A stretch of 64,000 nucleotides of DNA. It comes from Vibrio sp. NTOU-M3 (GTDB lineage Bacteria > Pseudomonadota > Gammaproteobacteria > Enterobacterales > Vibrionaceae). The notes beneath the pieces are model-generated. The model did not search any database. It saw only the letters and a list, made by a program, of their open reading frames with translations, and was not told where the DNA came from. Made by a program: the position numbers and the translations under genes. Location of the stretch: positions 1,736,001 to 1,800,000 of the forward strand of contig NZ_CP162100.1 in NCBI RefSeq assembly GCF_040869035.1. Reading direction: 5' to 3'. Below are positions 1 through 9,608 of this stretch, piece after piece (the first letter of the stretch is position 1; each line of letters opens with the position of its first letter).

Positions 1-227
1 TTTAATCAAGCAGATAACCTGTCTTTTCCAAGCAAAGATTATGAAAATGAACTCATAATGTGAACACACAAACAAACACACAAGACATTCAGACAACAAA
101 TGCAAACGAGTCTTATATTGCCATCACAGATTTACCAGTAAAATCAATAACTAACTTCATCACAAATTCTACTTAAGTTTTTACAACTGGATATACATCG
201 TTGTGAGCATCATCGTCTTTTAGGATC

Positions 228-258
228 AAAAAAGCCACTCAGTTTAAGTGGCTTTTTT
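228..258 (-). terminator. Intrinsic terminator of the prp operon
   Basis: A near-perfect hairpin (AAAAAGCCACT, 7-nt loop, AGTGGCTTTTTT) lies just past the prpE stop codon. Read on the minus strand the stem is followed by a T-rich tract, and the A-rich left arm makes it work on both strands. The 227 bases to its left hold no gene that I can support. Confidence 0.85.
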
Positions 259-266
259 ACTAGTAT

Positions 267-2147
267 TTATTCACGGTTAAGTGCTTTTTCTATTTCTTCT
301 AAGCTGCTTGGGTCATCAATAGTGGATGGCACCACGTATTGTTCACCATCGGCTATTTGACGAATGGTTCTTCGCAAGATCTTACCCGAGCGAGTCTTTG
401 GCAAACGGTCAACAACAAGCGCATGTTTAAAGCACGCTACTGCGCCAATCTCGTTGCGTACTTTACCAACTAGCTCGCCCTCTAGCGTTAGATCATCAAT
501 CTTCACACCATCTTTAAGAACCACGAAACCAAGTGGTAGCTGCCCTTTTAACTCATCATGAATACCGACTACCGCACATTCCGCAATCGCTGGGTGACCA
601 CCAACGATTTCTTCCATCTCGCCAGTAGACAGGCGGTGACCTGCAACGTTAATTACGTCATCAATACGACCCATGATAAACAGGTAGCCATCTTCATCTA
701 GGTAACCGCCATCTCCCGATACGTAGTAACCCGGGAATTGACTTAGATAACCGGTTTCAAAGCGATCATGGTTGCGCCAGACAGTCGGTAAACAGCTTGG
801 TGGTAATGGGCGCTTCAGAGCCACAAAACCTTGCTGATTTGCGCCCACTAGCATGCCCATTTCGTTGAGAATCTCGACCTGATAGCCAGGAATCGGCTTG
901 GTAGCGGAGCCTGCTTTTACCGGCATCATCTCAATACCGGTCAGATTGCCCGCGATAGCCCATCCAGTCTCGGTTTGCCACCAGTGGTCAATGACCGGCT
1001 TATCTGCTTTGCTTTCTACCCATTCTAGTGTTGGTGGGTCAAGACGTTCACCTGCCATGAAAATAGAATCAAGGTTCGACAAGTCGTATTGCTTAATGAA
1101 CTCGCCTTCTGGATCTTCTTTCTTAATTGCACGGAAAGCAGTTGGCGCGGAGAAAAGCACGTCCACTTTGTATTCGTCACAAACACGCCAGAATGCACCC
1201 GGGTCTGGTGTTCTCACCGGTTTGCCTTCAAACAAAATAGTGGTACAGCCATGAATCAGCGGCGCGTACACAATATATGAATGACCAACGACCCAACCTA
1301 CATCCGATGCAGCCCAGAACACACCATCTTGAGGAATGTTATAAATCGATGTCATCGAATATTTCATCGCTACAGCATGACCACCATTGTCACGCACCAC
1401 GCCTTTTGGTTTCCCTGTTGTGCCAGAGGTATAGAGAATATAAAGAGGATCTATCGCAAGCACAGGGACACACGCATGAGGCAAGGATTGCGCGTATTCT
1501 TGCTGCCAATCTAAATCACGCTCAAGGTTAAGTTCGGCTTCGCACTGCGAACGTTGAAGAACAAAGACTTTCTCTGGCTTCCAACGGCTGTCCATAATGG
1601 CTTTATCAACCATTGGTTTGTATGGAATTACCTTATTGATTTCGATGCCACAAGACGCCGTCATGATGACTTTGGGTTCTGCATCTTCAATTCGAACGGC
1701 AAGCTCATTCGGGGCAAAACCGCCAAACACCACCGAATGAATCGCGCCCAATCGAGCACATGCTAGCATGGCCATTGCCGCCTCTGGGATCATCGGCATG
1801 TAGATAACCACACGATCGCCTTTGGTAACACCTTGGTTAGAAAGCATACCCGCGATTTTTGCTACTTGGTCGCGCAAAGCTTGATAGCTGTAAGTTTGTT
1901 TTTGCCCCGTCACTGGCGAATCATAAATCAAGGCGGTTTTATCGCCTCTTCCTTGCTCGCAATGATAATCCAACGCAAGCCATGACGTGTTCATTACGCC
2001 ATCAGGAAACCAACGTTCAATCCCATGTTCGTCAGCTTGTAAGATGGTGTTTGGCGCTTCAAACCAATCGATGTTTTCAGCTTGAGCACGCCAAAAGTTT
2101 TCCGGTTCATTTTGTGCCCAAAGGTATTCTTTTTGATATGCAGACAT
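267..2147 (-). CDS. prpE: Propionate-CoA ligase PrpE
   Basis: 626 residues, the usual length for an acyl-CoA synthetase. It activates propionate to propionyl-CoA through an acyl-adenylate, the entry step of the 2-methylcitrate cycle. Visible motifs are the AMP-binding P-loop YTSGTTGKPKG (about residues 240-250), WWQTETGW in the middle, and the C-terminal PKTRSGKILRR, whose lysine completes adenylation and is the acetylation-controlled residue in this family. It is the last gene of the prp operon; a 240-base gap with a palindromic repeat separates it from prpF, so it may be partly uncoupled from the upstream genes. Acetyl-CoA synthetase is the main alternative, but the operon context favours propionate. 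Confidence 0.93.
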   Translation of the reverse strand: MSAYQKEYLWAQNEPENFWRAQAENIDWFEAPNTILQADEHGIERWFPDGVMNTSWLALDYHCEQGRGDKTALIYDSPVTGQKQTYSYQALRDQVAKIAGMLSNQGVTKGDRVVIYMPMIPEAAMAMLACARLGAIHSVVFGGFAPNELAVRIEDAEPKVIMTASCGIEINKVIPYKPMVDKAIMDSRWKPEKVFVLQRSQCEAELNLERDLDWQQEYAQSLPHACVPVLAIDPLYILYTSGTTGKPKGVVRDNGGHAVAMKYSMTSIYNIPQDGVFWAASDVGWVVGHSYIVYAPLIHGCTTILFEGKPVRTPDPGAFWRVCDEYKVDVLFSAPTAFRAIKKEDPEGEFIKQYDLSNLDSIFMAGERLDPPTLEWVESKADKPVIDHWWQTETGWAIAGNLTGIEMMPVKAGSATKPIPGYQVEILNEMGMLVGANQQGFVALKRPLPPSCLPTVWRNHDRFETGYLSQFPGYYVSGDGGYLDEDGYLFIMGRIDDVINVAGHRLSTGEMEEIVGGHPAIAECAVVGIHDELKGQLPLGFVVLKDGVKIDDLTLEGELVGKVRNEIGAVACFKHALVVDRLPKTRSGKILRRTIRQIADGEQYVVPSTIDDPSSLEEIEKALNRE

Positions 2148-2181
2148 ATTGCTTCCTCCAGTATGTCATGACATTGCTTTT

Positions 2182-2366
2182 TAATACCAATCGCATTAAT
2201 TAGATGTTCAGAAGATTGCGTAGGTAAAACCGCTTAGAACAAGGCAAAGGTTGCAGCTAGCTAGTTGTTCTACCTACACCTTCTTTAACTAAGAAATAGG
2301 TTTAACGAAGTTATCAGCGGTTTTAACAAGCAAGAATGATCAAATAATTGATGTGGTTGGTATAAG
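2182..2366. repeat. Palindromic intergenic repeat element (MITE-like)
   Basis: Between prpF and prpE. The ends are imperfect inverted repeats (left TAATACCAATCGCATTAATT, right AATTGATGTGGTTGGTATAA). Inside are a nested GTAGGTA...TACCTAC / TAGAACAA...TTGTTCTA arm pair and an AACCGCT...AGCGGTT pair, so the whole unit can fold into a large cruciform-like RNA. No coding frame is visible. This is the form of short non-autonomous repeats scattered in Vibrio genomes; the exact family is not identified here. Confidence 0.6.
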
Positions 2367-2387
2367 TATTTCTACCATGCAATTGTG

Positions 2388-3575
2388 TTATTCAAAGACA
2401 TTGGAGGGAACACGCACAAAGCCCTCCATCAGTATTCTCGCGCTGCGGCTCATGATGGCTTTCTCAACCACCCAACCTTGTTCTGTTTGTTTGGGTTTCG
2501 CCCCCACCTTAAGCGTTCCTGATGGATGCCCAAACGTCACAGACTCTTTCTCTCCGCCACCAGCCGCCAAATTGACTAAAGTACCCGGGACGCATGCCGC
2601 CGAGGCAATAGCAACCGCTGCGGTTCCCATCATGGCGTGGTGAAGTTTGCCCATAGATAAAGCCCGGACGAGAATATCGACCTCACCTGCTTCTACGGCT
2701 TTACCACTCGACGATAAATAGGATTTAGGCTGGGAAACAAACGCAATCTTAGGCGTGTGTTGACGTGTTTGAGCCTCTTCGAGTGAATCAATAAGCCCCA
2801 TTTTTAACGCGCCATGAGCACGAATGAACTCAAACCTTGTAAGCGCAAATTCATCGTTATTGATGTCATCTTGAAGCTCAGTGCCTTGGTAGCCAAGTGC
2901 TTCTGCATCAATGAAGATCGTCGGTATGCCTGCGTTAATGAAGGTGGCGTTGAACGTCCCAACATCTGGTACGACCAAATCGTCTACTAGATTACCGGTT
3001 GGAAACATGCTGCCTTCGCCATCAGCAGGGTCGACAAAATCAACTTGGATTTCTGCCGCTGAGAACGTCACACCATCAAGCTCAAACTCCCCTGTTTCTT
3101 GAACAAAACCATTTACGACTGGTACATGAATCAATATGGTTTTGCCAATATTTACCTGCCATACGCGAACAGTAACGATGCCGTTTTCGGGAATACGATC
3201 TTCGTCGATCAACCCTGCATGAATGGCGAAAGGCCCGACTGCTGCAGAAAGGTTGCCACAGTTACCACTCCAATCGACAAACGGCTTATCTATCGATACT
3301 TGCCCGAACAGGTAATCAACGTCGTGATCGACTCGCTCACTGCGCGACACAATCACAGTTTTACTGGTGCTGGAAGTCGCGCCGCCCATGCCATCAATCT
3401 GTTTGGCATACGGGTCAGGGCTACCAATCACACGAAGTAGCAGTTTGTCTCTCGCCTCTCCTGCGACTTGCGCTGGTTGTGGCAAATCTTCAAGGTTGAA
3501 GAACACACCTTTGCTCGTACCGCCGCGCATGTAAGTCGCCGGGACTTTGATTTGGCTTTGCATCTTGCTATCCAT
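2388..3575 (-). CDS. prpF: AcnD-accessory protein / 2-methylaconitate isomerase PrpF
   Basis: 395 residues, the normal size of PrpF. The family has a diaminopimelate-epimerase-like fold and isomerises trans- to cis-2-methylaconitate, which allows AcnD-dependent dehydration of 2-methylcitrate. The N-terminus carries the family signature MRGGTSKGVFF (residues 16-26) and later GNCGNLSAAVGPFA, the region with the catalytic cysteine in this fold. It directly follows acnD with a 23-base gap, the pairing known from Shewanella and Vibrio, where acnD-prpF replaces prpD. The start at MDSKMQSQ is taken; an alternative is the Met at residue 5. Confidence 0.95.
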   Translation of the reverse strand: MDSKMQSQIKVPATYMRGGTSKGVFFNLEDLPQPAQVAGEARDKLLLRVIGSPDPYAKQIDGMGGATSSTSKTVIVSRSERVDHDVDYLFGQVSIDKPFVDWSGNCGNLSAAVGPFAIHAGLIDEDRIPENGIVTVRVWQVNIGKTILIHVPVVNGFVQETGEFELDGVTFSAAEIQVDFVDPADGEGSMFPTGNLVDDLVVPDVGTFNATFINAGIPTIFIDAEALGYQGTELQDDINNDEFALTRFEFIRAHGALKMGLIDSLEEAQTRQHTPKIAFVSQPKSYLSSSGKAVEAGEVDILVRALSMGKLHHAMMGTAAVAIASAACVPGTLVNLAAGGGEKESVTFGHPSGTLKVGAKPKQTEQGWVVEKAIMSRSARILMEGFVRVPSNVFE

Positions 3576-3598
3576 ATCTTGCTCCGTTATTGCGCTAT

Positions 3599-6208
3599 CT
3601 ATTGCGAGAGGAAATCTTGAGCAAAGCGCTGTAACACGCCACCCGCTTTGTACACGTGAACTTCATCTTCGGTATCGAGTCGACAAGTCACCGGCACATC
3701 AACCTTGTCGCCATTCGCACGAGTAATCACCAACGCCAAATCAGCACCTGGAGTGATATCGCCGATAACGTCATAAAGTTCAGTGCCATCTAATTCGAGC
3801 GTCTTTCGGTTCACGCCATCTTTAAATTGCAGAGGAAGTACGCCCATGCCAACTAAATTGGTACGGTGAATGCGCTCAAAACCTTCAGCGACAATGGCTT
3901 CTACCCCCGCCAAGCGAACGCCTTTCGCCGCCCAATCTCGCGACGATCCTTGACCATAATCCGCACCCGCGACCACGATAAGTGGCTGCTTGCGATTCAT
4001 GTAAGTCTCAATCGCTTCCCACATGCGTGTCACTTTGCCTTCAGGTTCGACTCTCGCTAACGACCCTTGCACTACTTCGCCATTTTCCTTGACCATTTCG
4101 TTGAACAGTTTTGGATTAGCGAAAGTGGCACGCTGCGCGGTTAAGTGATCGCCTCGGTGAGTCGCGTATGAGTTAAAGTCTTCTTCTGGCACGCCCATCT
4201 TCGCAAGGTACTCACCTGCGGCGCTGCTTGCCAAAATCGCGTTCGATGGCGACAAATGGTCGGTCGTAATGTTATCGCCTAAAACGGCAAGAGGACGCAT
4301 TGAAGACAGAGTTCGCTCACCAGCCAGTGCTCCCTCCCCCTCTTTTTGCCAGTAGGGAGGTCGACGGATATACGTACTCATCGGACGCCAATCGTAGAGC
4401 GGATTTGGGTTACGAGCCTCATCATTCAGTTTAAACATTTGAATGTAGACTTGATTAAACTGCTCTGGCTTAACGTACTCACCCACCACAGCATCAATTT
4501 CTTCATCCGTTGGCCACAAGTCATTGAGATAAACCGGCTTGCCGTCTTTGTCTGTGCCTAAAGAGTCACGTTCGATATCAAAACGAATCGTACCGGCTAA
4601 CGCGTAAGCAACGACCAAAGGTGGCGATGCTAAAAATGCTTGTTTTGCGTATGGATGAATTCGACCATCAAAGTTGCGGTTCCCAGAAAGTACCGCCGTT
4701 GAATACAGATCTCGATCGATGATTTCTTGTTGGACTTTCGGGTCAAGTGCGCCACTCATGCCGTTACAGGTTGTGCACGCATAAGCCACGATACCAAAAC
4801 CAAGTTTCTCTAGTTCAGGGAGTAAGCCAGATTCTTCAAGGTAGAGTCGAGCCACTTTTGAGCCCGGTGCAAATGAAGACTTCACCCAAGGTTTGCGTAC
4901 CAAACCAAGCTCATTCGCTTTCTTAGCAACCAGACCTGCTGCCACAACGTTTCTTGGGTTACTGGTGTTGGTACAAGAAGTAATTGCCGCGATGATCACC
5001 GCGCCATCTGGAAGTTCGCCTTCATTCTCTTGCCACTCGCCAGAAACGCCGCGCTCAGCAAGCTCTGAGGTAGGTAAACGACGATGAGGATTAGATGGAC
5101 CTGCCAAATTGCGCCCGACTTGAGACAAATCAAACTCAAGTACGCGCTCGTAAACTGCCGTGTCTAAATCATCTGCCCATAGACCAGTTTGCTTGGCGTA
5201 CTTCTCGACCAAGTCGACCTGTTGATCATCGCGCCCCGTCAGTTTGAGGTAATTAATGGTCTGCTCATCAATGTAGAACATCCCAGCGGTTGCGCCGTAT
5301 TCTGGCGTCATGTTTGAGATGGTTGCGCGGTCGCCAATGGTTAGGTCTCGCACCCCTTCACCAAAGAACTCGAGATAGGATGAAACCACGCGTTCATTGC
5401 GTAGGAACTCGGTAATCGCCAACACGATATCAGTGGCCGTAATACCCGGTTGACGCTTACCAGTCAGCTTCACACCAACAATGTCTGGTAGACGCATCAT
5501 CGACGGGCGACCAAGCATAACCGTCTCCGCCTCTAAGCCGCCGACACCAATTGCAATAACGCCAAGTGAATCAACGTGAGGTGTATGACTGTCTGTGCCG
5601 ACACAGGTATCGGGATAGGCAATGCCTTGCTTCGCTTGCACAACCGGAGACATCTTCTCCAAATTAATTTGGTGCATGATGCCGTTACCCGCAGGAATAA
5701 CACTGACGTTCTCAAATGCCGTCTTACACCATTCGATAAAGTGGAATCGATCTTCGTTTCTGCGCTCTTCTATCGCGCGGTTTTTCTCAAACGCCTCTGG
5801 GTCAAAGCCTGCGTGTTCAACTGCCAGTGAATGGTCAACGATCAATTGCGTTTCAACCACAGGGTTTACTTTCGCAGGGTCACCGCCTTGTTCGGCAATC
5901 GCATCACGCAAACCAGCGAGGTCGACTAATGCAGTTTGTCCAAGAATGTCATGACAAACTACGCGTGCCGGATACCAAGGAAAATCAAGGTCACGCTTGC
6001 GTTCAATCAACTGTTTTAAGCTATCAGTGAGCGTACTTGGGTCGCAGCGACGAACCAACTGCTCTGCTAAAACGCGTGAGGTGTATGGGAGCTTTTCATA
6101 GGCTCCAGGAGAAATATCGTTAACTGCTTCTCGGGTATCAAAATAATCGAGTTGGGTTCCCGGGAGCGGCTTACGATATTGAGTATTTATATTTGTGGTG
6201 ATGCTCAT
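3599..6208 (-). CDS. acnD: Fe/S-dependent 2-methylisocitrate dehydratase AcnD
   Basis: 869 residues, an aconitase-superfamily enzyme. It dehydrates 2-methylcitrate to 2-methylaconitate in the methylcitrate cycle. The iron-sulphur ligands are visible as SCTNTSNP (cysteine near residue 412) and ACTTCNGMSG (two cysteines near 478-481); the swivelling C-terminal domain carries DYGQGSSRDWAAKG, the aconitase substrate-binding loop with its serine and arginine. It lies between prpC and prpF in the same direction, which separates it from housekeeping AcnA. The 132-base gap to prpC holds two stem-loops. Confidence 0.95.
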   Translation of the reverse strand: MSITTNINTQYRKPLPGTQLDYFDTREAVNDISPGAYEKLPYTSRVLAEQLVRRCDPSTLTDSLKQLIERKRDLDFPWYPARVVCHDILGQTALVDLAGLRDAIAEQGGDPAKVNPVVETQLIVDHSLAVEHAGFDPEAFEKNRAIEERRNEDRFHFIEWCKTAFENVSVIPAGNGIMHQINLEKMSPVVQAKQGIAYPDTCVGTDSHTPHVDSLGVIAIGVGGLEAETVMLGRPSMMRLPDIVGVKLTGKRQPGITATDIVLAITEFLRNERVVSSYLEFFGEGVRDLTIGDRATISNMTPEYGATAGMFYIDEQTINYLKLTGRDDQQVDLVEKYAKQTGLWADDLDTAVYERVLEFDLSQVGRNLAGPSNPHRRLPTSELAERGVSGEWQENEGELPDGAVIIAAITSCTNTSNPRNVVAAGLVAKKANELGLVRKPWVKSSFAPGSKVARLYLEESGLLPELEKLGFGIVAYACTTCNGMSGALDPKVQQEIIDRDLYSTAVLSGNRNFDGRIHPYAKQAFLASPPLVVAYALAGTIRFDIERDSLGTDKDGKPVYLNDLWPTDEEIDAVVGEYVKPEQFNQVYIQMFKLNDEARNPNPLYDWRPMSTYIRRPPYWQKEGEGALAGERTLSSMRPLAVLGDNITTDHLSPSNAILASSAAGEYLAKMGVPEEDFNSYATHRGDHLTAQRATFANPKLFNEMVKENGEVVQGSLARVEPEGKVTRMWEAIETYMNRKQPLIVVAGADYGQGSSRDWAAKGVRLAGVEAIVAEGFERIHRTNLVGMGVLPLQFKDGVNRKTLELDGTELYDVIGDITPGADLALVITRANGDKVDVPVTCRLDTEDEVHVYKAGGVLQRFAQDFLSQ

Positions 6209-6248
6209 GGGCTTGCTTCCGCTTTAGTGTACATCTTGTGCCTGAACG

Positions 6249-6335
6249 CACCGCGATACTGTTTTTGAAATGGATTCGCGGTGAAAGAGACGCCCCTTGT
6301 GAATGCCATCAAGACAAAACTCACAAAGAGGCGTC
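6249..6335 (-). promoter_or_regulatory. Two tandem stem-loops between prpC and acnD
   Basis: The prpC-acnD gap holds an 8-bp perfect stem CACCGCGA/TCGCGGTG with a 19-base loop (6249-6283) and a second stem GACGCC..TTGTGA / TCACAA..GGCGTC (6289-6335). Neither is followed by a long T-run, so they look like mRNA processing or stabilising elements rather than a full terminator. Role is inferred only. Confidence 0.5.
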
Positions 6336-6340
6336 ACGCG

Positions 6341-7483
6341 CTAGCGTTGTTCGATTGGCACCCAGTCTTGATGATCCGGTCCGGTATAATCCGCACTTGG
6401 GCGAATGATTCGGTTGTTCGCTCGTTGTTCATACACGTGCGCCGCCCAACCTGTCAGTCGGCTCATCACAAAGATTGGCGTAAACAATTTGGTCGGAATA
6501 TCCATGAAGTGGTAAGCCGAAGCATGGAAGAAGTCGGCATTACAGAACAGACCTTTCTCGCGCTTCATTACGGATTCCACGCGCTCCGAAACCGCGTAAA
6601 GATGTTTGTCACCCACCTCTTTCGATAACGCTTCTGACCAACGCTTTATCAGCGCATTGCGAGGGTCACTTTCCCGATAAATCGCATGACCAAAGCCCAT
6701 AATTTTGTCTTTGTTCTCTAGCATTTGCAGAATATTGGCTTCTGCCTCATCTGGCGTTTGCCAATCTTGGATCATCTCCATCGCCGCTTCGTTTGCCCCT
6801 CCATGAAGTGGACCACGCAGCGTGCCGATAGCAGCCGTAATACAAGAATGAAGATCAGAAAGCGTAGAAGCACACACACGCGCTGCAAATGTTGAGGCAT
6901 TAAACTCATGCTCTGCATAAAGAATCAAAGAACAGTGCATCACCTTTTTGTGCGTTTCACTTGGTGCTTTATCGGTGAGCAGTTTTAGGAAGTAGCCGCC
7001 AATGCAGTCTTCACTGTTATCGTGCGTTTTGATTCGCACGCCATCGTGGCTGAAGCGATACCAGTAACAGATTATGGCAGGGAAAAGCGCCAGCATTCGC
7101 TCAGTAGCATGGAGCTGTTGCTCAAAGTCCATTTCTTGCTCTAAGTTACCCAACATAGAGCAACCTGTGCGCATAACATCCATCGGGTGAGCATCAGCAG
7201 GGATAAGCTCTAGCGCTTGCTTAAGCTCCGCTGGTAAGCCACGCAAGCTCAATAGATGTGTCTTGTACGCGTCTAGCTCTTGTTGATTAGGTAAGTGACC
7301 GCGTAACAGCAAATGCGCCACTTCTTCAAATTGAGCATGATTTGCCAAGTCCGTAATATCGTAACCACGATACGTTAGACCCGTCCCCGTTTTACCGACA
7401 GTGCATAAAGCTGTGCTTCCAGCGCTTTGACCGCGTAGACCTGCGCCACCTATCTCAGCTTTCTTTTCTACAGAATGAGGCAT
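6341..7483 (-). CDS. prpC: 2-methylcitrate synthase PrpC
   Basis: 380 residues, typical of the small bacterial citrate synthase class. It condenses propionyl-CoA with oxaloacetate to 2-methylcitrate. The catalytic histidines fall in LHGGANEAAM (about 228-237) and GFGHAIYRESDPRN (about 265-278), and the aspartate in the late PCNADF-like segment LFCNADFFHASAYH. It is the second enzyme gene of the prp operon, about 120 bases after prpB. Citrate synthase proper is unlikely because of its place between prpB and acnD. Confidence 0.95.
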   Translation of the reverse strand: MPHSVEKKAEIGGAGLRGQSAGSTALCTVGKTGTGLTYRGYDITDLANHAQFEEVAHLLLRGHLPNQQELDAYKTHLLSLRGLPAELKQALELIPADAHPMDVMRTGCSMLGNLEQEMDFEQQLHATERMLALFPAIICYWYRFSHDGVRIKTHDNSEDCIGGYFLKLLTDKAPSETHKKVMHCSLILYAEHEFNASTFAARVCASTLSDLHSCITAAIGTLRGPLHGGANEAAMEMIQDWQTPDEAEANILQMLENKDKIMGFGHAIYRESDPRNALIKRWSEALSKEVGDKHLYAVSERVESVMKREKGLFCNADFFHASAYHFMDIPTKLFTPIFVMSRLTGWAAHVYEQRANNRIIRPSADYTGPDHQDWVPIEQR

Positions 7484-7602
7484 TGTTGAACTCCTTTTCT
7501 GTCTGATTTGGCTCTCTTAATGGGCTCTTTTGAATCAGACAATTTTCACGTTATTGGATTAGAGATTCTTTTCTTGGGCTTCCGTTTGTTTCTTTGTTGA
7601 CC

Positions 7603-8499
7603 TTATTTACCCTCCGAAAACAGCTTGTCTAACTTATTCTCGTAGTCGTGGTAATTAAGGTGCTCATACAGCTCTTTTCGTGTCTGCATTGAATCAAGCA
7701 ACGCTTCTTGGTTGCCAACTTCAAGCAAGTGTTTGTAAACCATCTCTGCCGCTTTGTTCATCGCACGGAATGCACTCAATGGGTACAAAACCATGTCCAC
7801 TTTGGATTGGGCTAGCTCTTCACAGCCGTATAATGGCGTTTGTCCAAACTCAGTAATGTTGGCAAGAATTGGAACGTGCTTCCCTGTCGCGTCTTCGAGC
7901 GCTGCCGAGAACTGTTGATATTGGTCGAGCTGATTCATTGCTTCTGGGAAGATCATATCTGCGCCCGCTTCCACACATGCAATCGCACGTTCAATCGCAC
8001 TGTCCATGCCTTCAACCGCTAACGCATCAGTACGAGCCATAATGACAAAGCTCTCATCATTACGTGCATCCACCGCCGCTTTCACGCGGTCGACCATTTC
8101 TTGTTGGCTAACAATCGCTTTGTTTGGACGATGACCACAACGCTTCTGCGCCACTTGGTCTTCCATGTGCACAGCCGCAGCCCCTGCTTTTTCCATCGCC
8201 TTGATGGTGCGAGCAATATTAAAAGCACCACCAAAGCCGGTATCGATATCAACCAATAACGGCAAATCACACGCGTTGGTGATGCGGTCTACGTCCACCA
8301 AAACATCGTTCAATGTTGTGATGCCAAGATCTGGCAAACCGTAAGATGCGTTGGCGATACCGCCACCCGACAAATAGATAGCTTGGTGACCCAAGTTTTT
8401 CGCCATCATGGCGCAGTATGGGTTAATGGTGCCGACGATCTGCAGCGGATTGTTTTGCTCAATGGCGAGTCTGAACTTCGCCCCCGGAGATAAGCGCAT
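7603..8499 (-). CDS. prpB: 2-methylisocitrate lyase PrpB
   Basis: 298 residues, the usual length in the isocitrate lyase/PEP mutase superfamily. It cleaves 2-methylisocitrate into pyruvate and succinate, the last step of the cycle. The signature KRCGHRPNK (about 118-126) contains the catalytic cysteine, and [11 protein letters not shown] (about 81-91) supplies metal-binding acidic residues. It is the first enzyme gene after the regulator, 95 bases from the gntR stop. Confidence 0.96.
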   Translation of the reverse strand: MRLSPGAKFRLAIEQNNPLQIVGTINPYCAMMAKNLGHQAIYLSGGGIANASYGLPDLGITTLNDVLVDVDRITNACDLPLLVDIDTGFGGAFNIARTIKAMEKAGAAAVHMEDQVAQKRCGHRPNKAIVSQQEMVDRVKAAVDARNDESFVIMARTDALAVEGMDSAIERAIACVEAGADMIFPEAMNQLDQYQQFSAALEDATGKHVPILANITEFGQTPLYGCEELAQSKVDMVLYPLSAFRAMNKAAEMVYKHLLEVGNQEALLDSMQTRKELYEHLNYHDYENKLDKLFSEGK

Positions 8500-8594
8500 G
8501 ACAATTTCCTTCTAGTCTTGTTTTACCCTTCATACTTGAAGCTGCAGCTTTGTTAACTGCGCCAATTCACCCAAATTACATAGCGCACCTATGC

Positions 8595-9347
8595 TCATAG
8601 GGTTGAATTGTCTTGTTGCCGCGCCGCAACTCCAATTATTTTGGGTAAAGTTTCGGAATCTGTAATCTGTAATTCGATAAGTTTTCGGCTGCCTGAGATG
8701 TGCCTTCTCATCAGCATTTCTGCCAGCTCTTCATCACGGTTGCGAATCGCTTGCAGAATGAATTTGTGTTCATTGAGTGCTTCATTAGGACGAGATTGCG
8801 CACGTGGCGATTGGTAACGATACATACGCAACAAGTGATATAGCTCGTCGCAAAGCAAAGAGATAAGCTTGCTGTTTCGGCTCGCTTGAATGATTCGATA
8901 GTGGAAGTCGAAGTCACCATGCTGGTGGAAGTAAGACGCCCCTTCAACTTCGTCGATATGTTTGGAATGTGTCGACAATAGCATTTCCAAACTCAGTAAT
9001 TCTTCTTGAGTGATATAGCGAGCAGCAAGTCTAGCAGCCATGCCCTCTAATGCTTCGCGAACGGAATACAATTCTATGAGTTTTTCTGGAGAGAAAGTGA
9101 TAACACGAGCACCAACATGCGGAATACGCTCAATCAAGCCAAGTCCTTCAAGGCGCATCATGGCCTCACGCAAAGGGCCTCTACTCACTTGATATTTCTT
9201 GGCTAATTCAGGCTCTGAGATTTTACTGCCCGGTTCGATTTCACCACTTACGATCGCTTCAATTAACGATTCTGTTAGCGTTTCTGACTTTGTATTCTCT
9301 TTTTCAGAAACAACTACTTTATGACGAGTTTTTAGTTCCGTATTCAT
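8595..9347 (-). CDS. GntR/FadR-family regulator of the prp operon
   Basis: About 250 residues. The N-terminal winged helix (residues 25-90, with KISEPELAKKYQVSRGPLREAMMRLEGLGL) is a classic GntR reader head; the C-terminal part is an alpha-helical FCD-type effector domain with metal-binding histidines in HGDFDFHYRI and the later RRHISG. It heads the prp operon, so it very likely senses a pathway metabolite such as 2-methylcitrate and controls its own operon. The ATG at 9347 (MNTELKTRHK) is preferred to the upstream TTG at 9353. E. coli uses an unrelated sigma-54 activator for prp genes. Confidence 0.88.
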   Translation of the reverse strand: MNTELKTRHKVVVSEKENTKSETLTESLIEAIVSGEIEPGSKISEPELAKKYQVSRGPLREAMMRLEGLGLIERIPHVGARVITFSPEKLIELYSVREALEGMAARLAARYITQEELLSLEMLLSTHSKHIDEVEGASYFHQHGDFDFHYRIIQASRNSKLISLLCDELYHLLRMYRYQSPRAQSRPNEALNEHKFILQAIRNRDEELAEMLMRRHISGSRKLIELQITDSETLPKIIGVAARQQDNSTL

Positions 9348-9376
9348 ATTCAATGCACTCGCTTAGAAGACACCAA

Positions 9377-9452
9377 AGTGTCTACAATTTGCTCAACTGA
9401 ATATAAAATAGGCTATAAAAGTGTCGACAATCAAGAATATTGTCGACAATTT
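9377..9452 (-). promoter_or_regulatory. Promoter/operator region of the prp operon with three GntR-like sites
   Basis: Three copies of one motif stand ahead of gntR: AGTGTCTACAATTT (9377-9390), AGTGTCGACAATC (from 9420) and the perfect 12-bp palindrome ATTGTCGACAAT (9439-9450). A plausible minus-strand -10 (TATTTT, near 9404-9409) sits between them. Palindromes of this size fit a GntR-family dimer; the link to the adjacent regulator is inferred. Confidence 0.6.
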
Positions 9453-9608
9453 AGACTAAGGTATAGTTCACTCTTTCTTATTTCATAAGAAAACATCGAA
9501 AACCAATACCCATCACGATTCATATTTGTGACAAATCCCTAAGCAATGTAAACCGTACGACACTACCATTAATAATCAATCATTCAAAAGTGAATTTAAG
9601 GGTCAAGA

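Noticed and set aside
1..227. Partial gene at the left edge
   Set aside because: No frame with coding character; AT-rich intergenic sequence only.
898..1254. Long plus-strand open frame inside prpE
   Set aside because: It is the antisense shadow of a well-supported enzyme gene; the same applies to the many other frames opposite real genes.
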